NCBI GenBank assembly: GCA_009842325.1
Contig: VYFQ01000011.1
Coordinates: 76,356 to 140,355, forward strand
Direction of reading: 5' to 3'
From: Acidimicrobiaceae bacterium
GTDB taxonomy: Bacteria; Actinomycetota; Acidimicrobiia; Acidimicrobiales; Aldehydirespiratoraceae
Length of the DNA stretch: 64,000 nt
Position 1 is the stretch's first letter. Each line of letters opens with the position of its first letter. Made by a program: the position numbers and the translations under genes. Below, one piece after another: positions 44,756 through 54,338 of the stretch. The notes under the pieces were generated by a model. That model was not told the origin of the DNA and searched no databases. It saw only the letters and a program-made list of their open reading frames with translations.

Positions 44756-45493
44756 ATGAGCCGCAGCGCATACGGACGCCGCATGAAGGACGGCACTGCC
44801 GGCGACGATGCCCTTCACCGGAGCCGCCAGCCCCTGTGGGGACGCCTCGTCTACCGGGTCCTGTGGTCCATGGTCCTCGCCCTGTGCAAGCTGCTGTTCA
44901 GGCTGCGGGTTGAGGGCAAGGAGAACTTCCCGACCGGCCCGTTCATCCTGTCGCCCGTACACCGGTCCTTCATCGACACCCCGATCGCGGGGATGGCCAC
45001 CAGCAGGCGGCTGCGCTTCATGGGAAAGGAGAGCCTTTGGGAGAACAGGCCCTTGGGCGCATTCCTAACCATGCTGGGCGGCTTTCCCGTGGAGCGGGGA
45101 ACCGCCGACCGCACCGCGCTGCGGGCCGCCACCGACGTGCTGGCACTCGGCGAGCCGCTGGTGATGTTCCCTGAGGGGACTCGACGCACCGGCGACCGGG
45201 TCCGGCGCGACGACATGATGGACGGGCCGGCGTTCGTCGCGGCCCGCGCCGGGGTACCGATCGTTCCCGTCGGGCTCGGCGGCACTGTCCGGGCCCTTCC
45301 AGTGGGTTCGTTCGTGCCTCGCCCCCGCCGGGTGGTCGTCGTCGTCGGCGAACCGATCCCACCGCCCGCCAAGGTCGGCGGGCGGGTGCCGCGCCGGGCC
45401 GTGAGCGAGGTCACCGACCGCCTCTTCGTCGAACTGGGCGACCTCTACGTGGAGGCCCGCGTGCTAGCCGGTCAGGAACCGCCCCAAGCCTGA
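44756..45493 (+). CDS. plsC: 1-acyl-sn-glycerol-3-phosphate acyltransferase family protein
   Basis: 245 aa. Membrane-associated N-terminus (hydrophobic 32-48), HX4D motif with His69 and Asp74 (HRSFID), GGFPVERG, and VMFPEGTRR; proline-rich C-terminal part. Converts lysophosphatidate to phosphatidate, the step after PlsY; family members can also acylate other lysolipids. Ten nt after cmk; its stop is 1 nt from the stop of convergent ispH. Confidence 0.88.
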   Translation: MSRSAYGRRMKDGTAGDDALHRSRQPLWGRLVYRVLWSMVLALCKLLFRLRVEGKENFPTGPFILSPVHRSFIDTPIAGMATSRRLRFMGKESLWENRPLGAFLTMLGGFPVERGTADRTALRAATDVLALGEPLVMFPEGTRRTGDRVRRDDMMDGPAFVAARAGVPIVPVGLGGTVRALPVGSFVPRPRRVVVVVGEPIPPPAKVGGRVPRRAVSEVTDRLFVELGDLYVEARVLAGQEPPQA

Positions 45494-45494
45494 G

Positions 45495-46538
45495 TTAGGC
45501 GGTTGCGCTAGGGCTGAGCCTGTCGAGAAGATCGCTGGCGTCGATCGTGCGGTCGCTCAAGGGCTCCCGGTCCAGGGTTCGGGATCCGAGGCTCACGACG
45601 GCGGCCGCTTCAACGGCGGCCAGCAGGTCGCGAAGGTTGCGCGGCGGCGGGAAGTACTCGTCCTCGTCGATGACGGTCACCTCCTCGGTGCCCTGAGCGG
45701 GCGCCAGACGCTCGATGACCCCCCTGACGAGGTCCTCGGGAGCGGAGGCTCCCGCAGTCACGCCGATCGTTCCCGAGAGGTCGGGGGGAATGTCGTCGGC
45801 GTCGTTGATCCTCAGCACCCTGCGGCAGCCCGCCTCGGCTGCCAAGTCCACCAAGGACTGGGTGTTGGACGAGTTGGCTGATCCGATGACCAGCACGGCG
45901 TCGCATTCGGGCGCGATCTCCATCAGCGCCGTCTGCCGGTTGGTGGTCGCGAAACAGAGGTCGCTGATGCTCGGCTGCCACAAGTCGGGGAAGCGCCGGC
46001 GGGTGTGCTCCAGCACGCCCTCCCACTCACGGTGCGAGAGAGTGGTCTGGGCCAGGACCGCAACCGGTTCCTGGAACTCGGGCAGGGCGGCCACCCCCCT
46101 GGCACTATCGACGCGGTGTATGGCCTCGGGGGCCACGGCCATCGTTCCCACGGCCTCCTCGTGGCCCTCGTGGCCCACGTACACAATCTGGTAGCCCTTG
46201 GCGGCCCGGGTCTTGACCTCGTGGTGGACCTTGGTGACCAGGGGGCAGACGGCGTCCACGACGTAGCCGCCCCGGTCGCGGGCCTCCTGCACAACCTCGG
46301 GGGCGGAGCCGTGGGCCGAGAGCATGATCGCCTCTCCCGGCGGCACCTCGGAGATGTCGTCCACGAACACGACACCAGCGTCCTCGAAGCGCTTCACCAC
46401 CTTCTGGTTGTGGATTATCTCGTGGTAGCAGTACACGGGCGGATCGAAGGCCTGGATCATCCAGGTCAGCGCCTTGATCGCCATGTCCACTCCGGCGCAG
46501 AACCCGCGCGGCGAAGCCAGTAGGACCCGATCGATCAC
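45495..46538 (-). CDS. ispH: 4-hydroxy-3-methylbut-2-enyl diphosphate reductase
   Basis: Last step of the MEP pathway, forming IPP and DMAPP with a [4Fe-4S] cluster. 347 aa. Cluster cysteines Cys14 (SPRGFCAGV), Cys98 (DAVCPLVTKVH), Cys195 (SDLCFATTNRQ); GSANSSNTQSL near the substrate site. GTG at 46538 chosen since it sits 7 nt after TAGCCT and gives the normal N-terminus; upstream in-frame ATGs would add about 40 unconserved residues. dxs is at 4638. Confidence 0.95.
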   Translation of the reverse strand: MIDRVLLASPRGFCAGVDMAIKALTWMIQAFDPPVYCYHEIIHNQKVVKRFEDAGVVFVDDISEVPPGEAIMLSAHGSAPEVVQEARDRGGYVVDAVCPLVTKVHHEVKTRAAKGYQIVYVGHEGHEEAVGTMAVAPEAIHRVDSARGVAALPEFQEPVAVLAQTTLSHREWEGVLEHTRRRFPDLWQPSISDLCFATTNRQTALMEIAPECDAVLVIGSANSSNTQSLVDLAAEAGCRRVLRINDADDIPPDLSGTIGVTAGASAPEDLVRGVIERLAPAQGTEEVTVIDEDEYFPPPRNLRDLLAAVEAAAVVSLGSRTLDREPLSDRTIDASDLLDRLSPSATA

Positions 46539-46545
46539 GTTGCTC

Positions 46546-46551
46546 AGGCTA
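46546..46551 (-). promoter_or_regulatory. Leaderless -10 element of ispH
   Basis: TAGCCT on the minus strand, 7 nt from the GTG at 46538. The remainder of the 214-nt gap to the next gene holds nothing I recognise. Confidence 0.45.
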
Positions 46552-46752
46552 GTCGTTGACGCCCGTTCTTGGAGCCCGCATGTGTGGCGGACAGCGGTCG
46601 TTGGCCCTCCGGGCATTCTCGCGGCCGGCTGGTTGGGCCGAGATGGACGTGTATCCACCTTCTACCGCGGTCATTGCCATAGACTCTGCTTGATCTCGTC
46701 GTAGGGCATGCTGTTCGTGCGGTGAGCTTCGACAGGCCTAACTCATCATAGA

Positions 46753-47046
46753 ATGGATCGAAAGGCAACTATAGCCATGATCGATGAAGAACAACCCGAG
46801 CAGGCTCAGATCGAGTGGCTGGGTACGACCGCGGCGGCCAAGCGCCTCGGGATCACGACGCGAACGCTGTACCGCTTCATTGATGAGGGATACATCGCTG
46901 CCTACCGGATGGGCCGGGTGATCCGTGTCAAGGGCGAGGACGTGGATGCCTACATCGAGTCCTGCCGCATCGAGCCGGGCACCATCTCCCACCTCTATCC
47001 CGAGGTGGCGCCCCGGGCTGCGGAGCCCGACTCGGCCGACGACTAG
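46753..47046 (+). CDS. Small HTH DNA-binding protein (excisionase/MerR-like)
   Basis: 97 aa. Residues about 22-72 form an HTH_17/excisionase-type winged helix: GTTAAAKRLGITTRTLYRFIDEG followed by YRMGRVIRVKGEDVDAYIE. Acidic N- and C-terminal tails. No integrase or att site adjoins it, so it is more likely a BldC-like or stand-alone regulator than a phage excisionase. Start ATG at 46753; an internal ATG at 46777 is an alternative. Confidence 0.8.
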   Translation: MDRKATIAMIDEEQPEQAQIEWLGTTAAAKRLGITTRTLYRFIDEGYIAAYRMGRVIRVKGEDVDAYIESCRIEPGTISHLYPEVAPRAAEPDSADD

Positions 47047-47052
47047 ACCTGA

Positions 47053-47082
47053 GCGCGGCCTTGGTCAGCGCGGCCTTGGTCA
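47053..47082 (-). repeat. 15-bp tandem duplication at the methyltransferase stop codon
   Basis: GCGCGGCCTTGGTCA twice, directly abutting (47053-47067, 47068-47082). On the minus strand each unit begins TGACCAAGG, so the stop codon itself is duplicated. Confidence 0.85.
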
Positions 47083-48150
47083 GAGCCGGATCTCGTAATA
47101 CCAGTTGGTCGGGTCCAACTCGACGTCATGGCGGATAAAGCGGGTGAATCCGGCATCTGTGACCATCTCCTCCAGTCGGGCCGGGTACATCCCCAGGGTC
47201 CCCAAGCCCTCGCCTCCCGGCTCTGACAGGCCGGAGGACATGCAGTAGAAGACCGACATCGCGTACATGTAGGGCAGCACCGGGATCTTCCGGTTGGACT
47301 CCAGGTCCCCGCGCCCCTTGATGTCGGCCACCAGCCACCATCCGTCGGCGGCCAGATTCCGGCTGGCGGCCGCGATCGCATCCTGCGGGCGCGGCAGGTC
47401 GTGCAGCACGTCGAGGGTCACGAGCAGGTCCACCGGTCCGAAACTGTCGAGGTCGTCGAACGTTCCCTGCTCGAAGGTCACGTTGTCGAGGCCAGCGGCT
47501 TCCGTCTCGGCTCGGGCCGCGGTGATCGCCCGCTCGGAGGGGTCGATGCCCACCACGATCGCCTGGGGGAAGCTCGACGCCAGCAGCCGGGCCGCGACAC
47601 CGGCTCCGCAGCCGACATCCACGATGCGGGCGCTGCCGGCTCGGAGCCGGTCGGTCGCTCCATCGAAGGAGGCCAGGACCGTCGGCACGAGGAAGCTCTC
47701 CTGCCGTGCCGCCGACATGGCACACTGCATGTGGCAGGCGTGCTCGCCGTGCTCGGCCCAAGTCATGCCCACGCCGGTGCGGAACGCCTCAGCGGTGCGC
47801 TCGATCTCGTAGTGCGTCATGGGAGGCCCGAACACCCCGGGCATGAAGGACCAGTGGTCGCTGTCGGTCAGCGCCACCCGGGCCTCGGGCGTCAGCGCGA
47901 ACCGGCCGTCCTCGTGCTGCACGAGCTCGGTGGCAGCCATGCCGTGAAGCCATTCCCGCACCCACCGTTCCTGGAGGCCGGATGCCCGGGCCAGCTGGGT
48001 GGAGGTGCAGGGCTCGGAGTCTCGGAGCGCTCCCCAGAGGCCCAGGCGCGTTCCCAGGTGCATGAGGGCTGAGACCATCTCCCCCTGCTTGATCCTGAAG
48101 AGCTCCAGGATCGTCAGGGGAAGCCGGTCGGGATCGAACTCGGTGCGCAT
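47080..48150 (-). CDS. Class I SAM-dependent methyltransferase with winged-helix N-terminus
   Basis: 356 aa. Residues about 20-95 form the dimerisation/winged-helix part (ILELFRIKQGEMVSALMHLG; LARASGLQERWVREWLHGM). The Rossmann core follows, with motif I VDVGCGAGVAARLLA and post-I VVGIDPSERAI, then LLVTLDVLHDLPRP. Resembles small-molecule O- or C-methyltransferases; substrate unknown. Four nt after the metallo-hydrolase gene, so the two likely act on the same compound class. Confidence 0.85.
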   Translation of the reverse strand: MRTEFDPDRLPLTILELFRIKQGEMVSALMHLGTRLGLWGALRDSEPCTSTQLARASGLQERWVREWLHGMAATELVQHEDGRFALTPEARVALTDSDHWSFMPGVFGPPMTHYEIERTAEAFRTGVGMTWAEHGEHACHMQCAMSAARQESFLVPTVLASFDGATDRLRAGSARIVDVGCGAGVAARLLASSFPQAIVVGIDPSERAITAARAETEAAGLDNVTFEQGTFDDLDSFGPVDLLVTLDVLHDLPRPQDAIAAASRNLAADGWWLVADIKGRGDLESNRKIPVLPYMYAMSVFYCMSSGLSEPGGEGLGTLGMYPARLEEMVTDAGFTRFIRHDVELDPTNWYYEIRL

Positions 48151-48154
48151 GCTG

Positions 48155-49438
48155 TCAGTCTGCTGCCTGCTCCGGTTGCAGCCGTGACTTTGAGGCATAG
48201 TGCGCGTCGCGGAAGATGTTGCGGGCCATCAACGACAGCTCGCTGCCGCGGCGGACCCGGTACACCTCGGCCCTGGCGGCGTGGACCTCCTCGTCGGCGG
48301 GCGCGGCTTGGGCGGCCCACTCGACCAGCTGGCAGGCGAGCCGCAGTTCTCCGGCCTCGCAGAGCTCGGCGGCCCGCCGGGCCAGCGCTCCGGCCCCTCC
48401 GGCCAGCGCGGCAACCTCGGCGGCCACAGCGTGGTCGGGCGGGGGCTTGAGCCGGGCCGGGTTGGCGTCGTGCCAACCGCCGTAGAGGCGCCAGATGTTG
48501 CGCACCACGAACTCGGGCTCGTCGTAGGAGGGACGCAGGTACGGCCGTTCCAGGAGATCGGTGGGCACCCGCACCGTGTGCAGGATCTCGTCGAGGGAAG
48601 CGCCTGCGTTCATCATCGCCAGGGTGTCGGCCACGAGGCCCTCGAGCGCCGTGGCGGTGTCGTCAAGGACTCGGGCGATCCGCTCGGTGCCGGCGACCGG
48701 CAGGCCGTGCGCGGGAGCCAGCAGGGAGGGGCGCAGATCGATCATGCGCCGCAGCGCCGCGGCCCACTCCAACGGGAAGCGCTGCGCCTTCTGGGGGTTG
48801 CCCGCGTTCGGGAAGGCCCAGATGACCAGGTCCCCGGTGAACAGGACCCCATGCTGCGGCACCCACACGATGGTGTGATCGTCGGTCTCGCCCTTCTCGT
48901 GGATCAGTTGCATCCTGGTCTCGCCCACCGCCAGCTCCAGGCCGTCGGAGTAGGTCACCTGAGGCCTCAACCAGTCGAAGTCGAAGAACCCGGCCCTGTA
49001 TCTCCTGCCGAACTGGCGGGCGTTGATGACGTCGTTGTAGCCGCGGGTCAGCTCGTAGCGGTCGAAGCGTCGACCCACCGCGTCGTGGGCCACCACCCTC
49101 GGCGAGGGACGCCTGCGCTCCATGGCGTCGTCACGGAAGACAGGCGCTCCGCTGACATGGTCCACATGCCCGTGGGTGTAGACAATGGTGTCCACCGGAA
49201 CGTCCCGCCACCGGCGGAGATGCTCCAGCGCCGCCGACGCCCAGTCGGGCTGGGACGTGTCCACCACCACGAGCCCCTCGCCGGTGTCGAGTGTCCAGAT
49301 GTGGGAGAACCCGCACACCATCCCCACGCCGTCGGCAATCTCGTGGAACGACCTGTCCACGGGGTTGATGCTCTCGGGTCCCTCGTAGACGGACCCGTCG
49401 ATGTAGCGAGCCGAGCGCTCGAGCAGCGACTCAGCCAC
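48155..49438 (-). CDS. MBL-fold hydrolase, alkyl-sulfatase-like
   Basis: 427 aa. Metal motif THGHVDH (His89, His91, Asp93, His94), further ligands near HEKGETDDHT and LLAPAHGLPV. The segment from about 345 (ARRAAELCEAGELRLACQLVEWAAQAAP) matches the dimerisation domain of type III alkyl sulfatases such as SdsA1; the SCP-like third domain is missing. So either a short sulfatase or a relative with another ester substrate. No signal peptide. GTG start. Confidence 0.78.
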   Translation of the reverse strand: MAESLLERSARYIDGSVYEGPESINPVDRSFHEIADGVGMVCGFSHIWTLDTGEGLVVVDTSQPDWASAALEHLRRWRDVPVDTIVYTHGHVDHVSGAPVFRDDAMERRRPSPRVVAHDAVGRRFDRYELTRGYNDVINARQFGRRYRAGFFDFDWLRPQVTYSDGLELAVGETRMQLIHEKGETDDHTIVWVPQHGVLFTGDLVIWAFPNAGNPQKAQRFPLEWAAALRRMIDLRPSLLAPAHGLPVAGTERIARVLDDTATALEGLVADTLAMMNAGASLDEILHTVRVPTDLLERPYLRPSYDEPEFVVRNIWRLYGGWHDANPARLKPPPDHAVAAEVAALAGGAGALARRAAELCEAGELRLACQLVEWAAQAAPADEEVHAARAEVYRVRRGSELSLMARNIFRDAHYASKSRLQPEQAAD

Positions 49439-49476
49439 GGGGTGTGCGCCTGTGCGAAATGGTCTGCATGGTCAAG

Positions 49477-49548
49477 AGCGGGCGACCGGAATCGAACCGG
49501 CATCATCAGCTTGGAAGGCTGAGGTTCTAGCCGTTGAACTACGCCCGC
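49477..49548 (-). tRNA. tRNA-Gly(TCC)
   Basis: Minus strand. Acceptor GCGGGCG/CGCCCGC, anticodon stem TCAGC/GCTGA with loop CTTCCAA (anticodon TCC, reads GGA), T arm CCGGTTCGAATCCGG-type, discriminator U. CCA not encoded. It lies between the hydrolase gene and tig. Confidence 0.95.
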
Positions 49549-49646
49549 GGACCCCTCACGGTAGCGGTCCGCGGTGCGCTGCATTGCTTCGATCATCGGG
49601 ACCGGCCGGGCGGCGGGGCTCCCGTAGTGCCGCGGGGCTGCACCGG

Positions 49647-49652
49647 TACACT
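49647..49652 (+). promoter_or_regulatory. Leaderless -10 element of tig
   Basis: TACACT, 7 nt from the GTG at 49660. Confidence 0.45.
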
Positions 49653-49659
49653 CGCGGCC

Positions 49660-51081
49660 GTGCGCAGCAGCGTCGAGACGCTCACTGACAACCGCGTCAA
49701 GCTGACCATCGAGTTGGACGAGGCAGAGTTCGAGACAGAGGTCGAGGCGGCCTTCAGGCGCATCGCTCGCGAGGTGCGGATTCCAGGCTTCCGCCCCGGC
49801 AAGGCGCCCCGACGGCTGCTCGAGGCGCAGTTGGGACCGGCGGCGGGCCGGGCAGAGGCTCTGCGGGCCTCCCTGCCCGACTACTACGCCCGCGCTGTCG
49901 TCGAGCACGACATCGACGTCATCGACGCGCCCCGCATCGAGGTCACCGAGGGCTCGGAAGCAGGTCCGGTGTCCTTCGACGCGGTGGTCGACGTACGTCC
50001 CGCCGTTCTGGTGTCGGGCTACGACGAGTTGAGCGTGCAGATCCCGAGCCCCGCAGTCGACGATGAGGAGGTCGTCGCCGAGATCGACAGGTTCCGCAAG
50101 CAATTCGCGGAGCTGGCTCCGGTGAAGCGGGCCGCGGTCGATGGCGATCATCTCACGATCGACATCACCGGCACCCTGGGCGGCGAGACCATCGACGGTC
50201 TCACGACCTCCGACTACGACTACCTGCTCGGCACCGGGGCGGTGGTACCCGAGATCGACGAGAACCTGCGCGGTGCCAGCGCCGGCGACATCTTGGAGTT
50301 CCTGGCCTCGCATCCTGATCCCGAGGAGGATCAGAAGCTCCGTTTCCGAGTGCTCGTCAAGGAGGTGCAAGAGGCCGTCCTGCCCGACCTGGACGACGAG
50401 TTCGTGGACGCCAACACCGAGTTTGACACCGCCGAGGAGTTCCGAGCCGCGCTCGAGACCGGACAGGCCAGGACCAGGGTGATGTACGCCGAATCGGTGC
50501 GTCGCGAGGCCATCGCCTCCGCGGTGGCTGATCTCGTCACCGAAGAGGTCCCCGGGGCGATGATCTCGTCGGAGGTGGAGGCCCGGCGCGAGAGCCTCAC
50601 GAGAGACCTCGCCCAGCGGGGTTACGAACTTGACGACTACCTCGACAGCATCGGCCAGTCCCTCGAGGAGTTCGAGGACGGCCTGCGGCTCAGCGCCGAC
50701 CGCAGCGTCAAGCTGGATCTCGCGCTGCGGGCCGTCGCCTTGGCCGAGGGTCTCGAGGCGGACGACGAAGCAGTCGACGCCGAACTGGAGCAGGCCGTGC
50801 TCGCGGCCAGCAACGGAGCCGAGGTGGATGCGGCGGCCGAAGCAGCCCGACTGCGCGACGCGCTGGCCTCGTCCGGACAGCTGTCGGACATGCGGTCCCA
50901 GATCTCCAAGCGGACCGCCTTGGAGTGGATCACGGAGCGGGTCGAGCTGGTCGATCCCGACGGGGAGGTCATCGATCCGGAACTGCTGAGACTTCCCGCC
51001 GACGTTGGCGAAGGCGCGGAGAGCCCTCAGGATGTAGACACCGATCAAGCACAGGACGAACAAGCCCAGGACGAATCATGA
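49660..51081 (+). CDS. tig: Trigger factor
   Basis: Ribosome-bound chaperone with peptidyl-prolyl isomerase activity. 473 aa. N-terminal ribosome-binding motif GFRPGKAPR, central FKBP-like domain ([32 protein letters not shown]), helical C-terminal domain and an acidic Gln/Asp tail. GTG start from the TACACT element and the family N-terminus. clpP and clpX follow in the standard order. Confidence 0.95.
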   Translation: MRSSVETLTDNRVKLTIELDEAEFETEVEAAFRRIAREVRIPGFRPGKAPRRLLEAQLGPAAGRAEALRASLPDYYARAVVEHDIDVIDAPRIEVTEGSEAGPVSFDAVVDVRPAVLVSGYDELSVQIPSPAVDDEEVVAEIDRFRKQFAELAPVKRAAVDGDHLTIDITGTLGGETIDGLTTSDYDYLLGTGAVVPEIDENLRGASAGDILEFLASHPDPEEDQKLRFRVLVKEVQEAVLPDLDDEFVDANTEFDTAEEFRAALETGQARTRVMYAESVRREAIASAVADLVTEEVPGAMISSEVEARRESLTRDLAQRGYELDDYLDSIGQSLEEFEDGLRLSADRSVKLDLALRAVALAEGLEADDEAVDAELEQAVLAASNGAEVDAAAEAARLRDALASSGQLSDMRSQISKRTALEWITERVELVDPDGEVIDPELLRLPADVGEGAESPQDVDTDQAQDEQAQDES

Positions 51082-51716
51082 GCATCAGCCCCCGCAACTA
51101 CTTGGTTCCGACCGTGGTGGAGCAGACCAACCGCGGCGAGCGTGCTTTCGACCTCTACAGCCGGCTCCTCAAGGAGAACATCATCTTCCTGGGCACCCCT
51201 ATCGACGACGTGGTCGCCAACCTGATCTGCGCGCAGCTTCTGCACCTCGAGTCCGAGGATCCCGACAAGGACATAAACCTCTACATCAACAGCCCCGGCG
51301 GGGACATCAACTCGCTGTTCGCGATCTACGACACGATGCAGTACATCAAGCCCGACATCACCACCATCTGCTTCGGTCAGGCCGCATCGGCGGCCGCCGT
51401 GCTGCTGGCGGCCGGCACCAGGAGCAAGCGTCTAGCCCTCCCGCACGCCAAGATCCTCCTCCACCAGCCCTACGCGGGGGCGCACGGCGACGCCAGCGAC
51501 ATAGAGCGGATCGCCTCCGAGGTGGCCCGGCTGAAGAAGTCGTTGGAGGAGGTGCTCTCGGAGCACACCGGCCAGCCCATCGAGCAGATAGCCACCGACA
51601 CCGACCGGGACTTCGTCATGACCGCCGAGCAGGCCAAGGAGTATGGGATCATCGACGAGGTGATCGAAGCGCGTAATGTTGTCGACAACAGCAGCGCCAT
51701 TCGGGCGATCAGCTGA
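51078..51716 (+). CDS. clpP: ATP-dependent Clp protease proteolytic subunit
   Basis: 212 aa. Catalytic triad Ser104 ([12 protein letters not shown]), His129 (LLHQPYAG), Asp178 ([11 protein letters not shown]). The residue after the catalytic Ser is Ala where Met is common. ATG overlaps the tig stop. Only one clpP lies here, whereas most actinobacteria have clpP1-clpP2 at this place. Confidence 0.96.
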   Translation: MSISPRNYLVPTVVEQTNRGERAFDLYSRLLKENIIFLGTPIDDVVANLICAQLLHLESEDPDKDINLYINSPGGDINSLFAIYDTMQYIKPDITTICFGQAASAAAVLLAAGTRSKRLALPHAKILLHQPYAGAHGDASDIERIASEVARLKKSLEEVLSEHTGQPIEQIATDTDRDFVMTAEQAKEYGIIDEVIEARNVVDNSSAIRAIS

Positions 51717-51738
51717 CACTTGAAGGGGAGACGACCGC

Positions 51739-53007
51739 GTGGCCAAGCTTGGTGAGGGTGGCGAGCTTCTGAAGTGCTCGTTCTGCGGCAAGTCGCAGAA
51801 ACAGGTCAAGAAGCTCATTGCCGGCCCCGGCGTCTACATCTGCGACGAGTGCATCGACCTGTGCAACGAGATCATCGACGAGGAACTGGCCGGCCCGTCC
51901 GACGATCCCGTCGGCGAGCTGCCCGCCCCTCGTGAGATCTACGCCTTCCTCGATGACTACATCGTCGGGCAGGACAGCGCCAAACGCATCCTCTCGGTTG
52001 CGGTCTACAACCACTACAAGCGAGTGCAGCTCGGCGAGAGCCAGGACCCCGAGGTAGAGCTCCAGAAGTCGAACATCCTTCTCATAGGCCCAACCGGCTG
52101 CGGCAAGACGCTCATGGCCCAGACGCTCGCCCGGATGCTCAACGTGCCCTTCGCCATAGCCGACGCCACCGCCCTGACCGAGGCCGGCTACGTGGGCGAG
52201 GACGTGGAGAACATCCTCCTGAAGCTGATCCAGGCCGCCGACTACGACGTGAAGAAGGCGGAGAAGGGCATCATCTACATAGACGAGATCGACAAGATCG
52301 CCCGCAAGAGCGAGAACCCGTCGATCACTCGTGACGTCTCGGGCGAGGGCGTCCAGCAAGCTCTGCTCAAGATCCTGGAGGGCACCTCGGCATCCGTGCC
52401 CCCGCAGGGAGGGCGCAAGCACCCTCACCAGGAGTTCATCCAGATCGACACGACCAATGTCCTGTTCATCTGCGGGGGAGCGTTCGCCGGCATCGAGAAG
52501 ATCGTGGAGCGACGCACCGGCACCCGGGGCGTCGGATTCGGCGCTGATATCCGCCGGCCCGAGGACAAGGACCTGGGCGCCATCTTCGCCGAGGTGCTCC
52601 CGGAGGATCTCACCAAGTACGGGCTGATCCCCGAGTTCATAGGGCGGCTGCCGGTGATGGGAGCCGTCGGCAGTCTGGAGCGCGATGCTCTGATGCGCAT
52701 TCTGGTGGAACCCCGCAACGCCCTCGTCAAGCAGTACCAGAAGATGTTCCGGTTCGAGAACGTCGATCTGGCCTTCGAAGAGGACGCCTTGGAGGCGATA
52801 GCCGACGAGGCCATCAAGCGGGCATCGGGGGCTCGGGGCCTGCGGGCCGTGCTCGAGGAGGTCCTGCTCGACATCATGTACGACCTCCCGGGCCGCGAGG
52901 ACATCTCCACCGTGATGATCGACCGCGAGGCCGTATGCCGGAACGTGAACCCCACGCTCGTACCCCGCGCCGAGGAGGACGACACTCGCTCCCGGCGCGC
53001 CAGCTGA
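51739..53007 (+). CDS. clpX: ATP-dependent unfoldase ClpX
   Basis: 422 aa. N-terminal C4 zinc finger (CSFCGKSQ and CDECIDLC), Walker A GPTGCGKT, Walker [13 protein letters not shown], pore loop YVGED, and sensor-2 [12 protein letters not shown]; the ClpP-contacting IGF-like loop reads [15 protein letters not shown] start with GGGGAG ribosome site. Feeds substrates to ClpP. Confidence 0.97.
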   Translation: MAKLGEGGELLKCSFCGKSQKQVKKLIAGPGVYICDECIDLCNEIIDEELAGPSDDPVGELPAPREIYAFLDDYIVGQDSAKRILSVAVYNHYKRVQLGESQDPEVELQKSNILLIGPTGCGKTLMAQTLARMLNVPFAIADATALTEAGYVGEDVENILLKLIQAADYDVKKAEKGIIYIDEIDKIARKSENPSITRDVSGEGVQQALLKILEGTSASVPPQGGRKHPHQEFIQIDTTNVLFICGGAFAGIEKIVERRTGTRGVGFGADIRRPEDKDLGAIFAEVLPEDLTKYGLIPEFIGRLPVMGAVGSLERDALMRILVEPRNALVKQYQKMFRFENVDLAFEEDALEAIADEAIKRASGARGLRAVLEEVLLDIMYDLPGREDISTVMIDREAVCRNVNPTLVPRAEEDDTRSRRAS

Positions 53008-53026
53008 CCGCCATAGGGGCCCCTCG

Positions 53027-54328
53027 TTGGACTACGGCGCGGCCCTAGACCATCTCGAGACCCTTATCAACCATGAGGTGAAGCCGCGAGCGGGCCGTGT
53101 CGCCGGGCTCAGCCTCGAGTCGGTGCAGCGCCTCACCGCGGAGATGGGCGACCCGCAGCGTTGCTACCGGGTGGTCCACGTCACGGGAACCAACGGCAAG
53201 GGATCCACGGTTCGGGTCACGGCCCGGCTCCTGCAAGAGATGGGACTGCGCGTCGGCGCCTACACGAGCCCCCATCTCGTGGCCCCCACGGAGCGGATCT
53301 CAGTGAACGCCGAGCCCATCGACCCGGAGGTCTTCGGCGCGGCGATCGGGGATGTGGCCCGCTTCACCCACCACTTGCAGATGCGGGCCACGTGGTTCGA
53401 GACCGTGACCGCGGCCGCTCTCCAGCACTTCGCCGATGTGGCCGTGGACGTGGCCGTGGTCGAGGTGGGGATGCTGGGCCGCTTCGACGCCACCAACGTG
53501 GTGGACGCGCAGGTCGCGACGATCACCAACGTCGGAATGGACCACACCGACGGCATCGGCGACTGGCGGCTGGCTGTTGCCAGCGAGAAGGCCGGCATCA
53601 TCAAGCCCACCTCGACGGTGGTGTGCGGCGAATCCGATCCCGACACGCGCGACGTGTTCCGGGCCGAGCCCCATGCCGCCATGTTCGAGCGCGGCCGTGA
53701 CTTCGGAACGGAGCGCGAGCGTCTGGCCGTGGGTGGATGGCTGGCCGATCTTCGCACACCCTACGGACGCCACTCGGATGTGCTTGTGTCTCTGCACGGG
53801 CGGCATCAACTGGACAACGCCTCGTTGGCCGTGGCCACGGCCGAGGCCTTCTTCGAGTCGCAGCTCTCCGATGAGGTGATCAGCGAGGCCCTCGCCAACG
53901 TGAAGGTTCCCGGCCGCTTCGAGATAGCCGGCCGCGAGCCCCTGATCGTGCTGGACGGCGCTCACAACCCCGATGGCGCCCGGGCCGCCGCAGAGACGCT
54001 CAACGAGGACTTCGCACCGTCGGGGCGGCGCTTCCTGGTGGTCGGGATGCAATCGGGCCGAGACGTCGCCGGCGTGCTTCAAGGCCTCGAAGCCGACAGG
54101 TGCGAGCGGGTCCTGTGCTGCACCGCTCCCACGGCACGCGGCATCCCGGCTGCCGAGGTGGCCTCGGCGGCTGCCTCGATCGGCGCGGCCGCAGAGGCGG
54201 CAGGCGACGTGGAGGCGGCCCTCGACCGGGCGCTCGAACTGGCCGACGCCGACGACATCGTCACCGTGACCGGCTCCTTCACCGTGGTCGGCGCAGCCAA
54301 AGTAGCCCTCACTGACAGTGGGCCGTAG
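53027..54328 (+). CDS. folC: Folylpolyglutamate/dihydrofolate synthase
   Basis: 433 aa. P-loop HVTGTNGKGSTVR, YTSPHLVAPTERISVN, VVEVGMLGRFDATNV, NVGMDHTDGIG and VLDGAHNPDGARA. Adds glutamate to folates. The TTG at 53027 gives the family N-terminus DYGAALDHLE and has AGGGG upstream; no better start is in frame. valS, common before folC in actinobacteria, is absent. Its TAG stop lies inside the ndk -10 element. Confidence 0.94.
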   Translation: MDYGAALDHLETLINHEVKPRAGRVAGLSLESVQRLTAEMGDPQRCYRVVHVTGTNGKGSTVRVTARLLQEMGLRVGAYTSPHLVAPTERISVNAEPIDPEVFGAAIGDVARFTHHLQMRATWFETVTAAALQHFADVAVDVAVVEVGMLGRFDATNVVDAQVATITNVGMDHTDGIGDWRLAVASEKAGIIKPTSTVVCGESDPDTRDVFRAEPHAAMFERGRDFGTERERLAVGGWLADLRTPYGRHSDVLVSLHGRHQLDNASLAVATAEAFFESQLSDEVISEALANVKVPGRFEIAGREPLIVLDGAHNPDGARAAAETLNEDFAPSGRRFLVVGMQSGRDVAGVLQGLEADRCERVLCCTAPTARGIPAAEVASAAASIGAAAEAAGDVEAALDRALELADADDIVTVTGSFTVVGAAKVALTDSGP

Positions 54329-54331
54329 CAT
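54326..54331 (+). promoter_or_regulatory. Leaderless -10 element of ndk, containing the folC stop
   Basis: TAGCAT, 7 nt from the GTG at 54339; its first three bases are the folC stop codon. Confidence 0.45.
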
Positions 54332-54338
54332 CCCGGCC

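Noticed and set aside
46753..47046. Phage excisionase
   Set aside because: HTH fold fits, but there is no integrase, att site or other phage gene around it.
49048..51063. 671-codon minus-strand frame across tig and the hydrolase start
   Set aside because: It runs through tRNA-Gly and antisense to trigger factor, with no recognisable domain.
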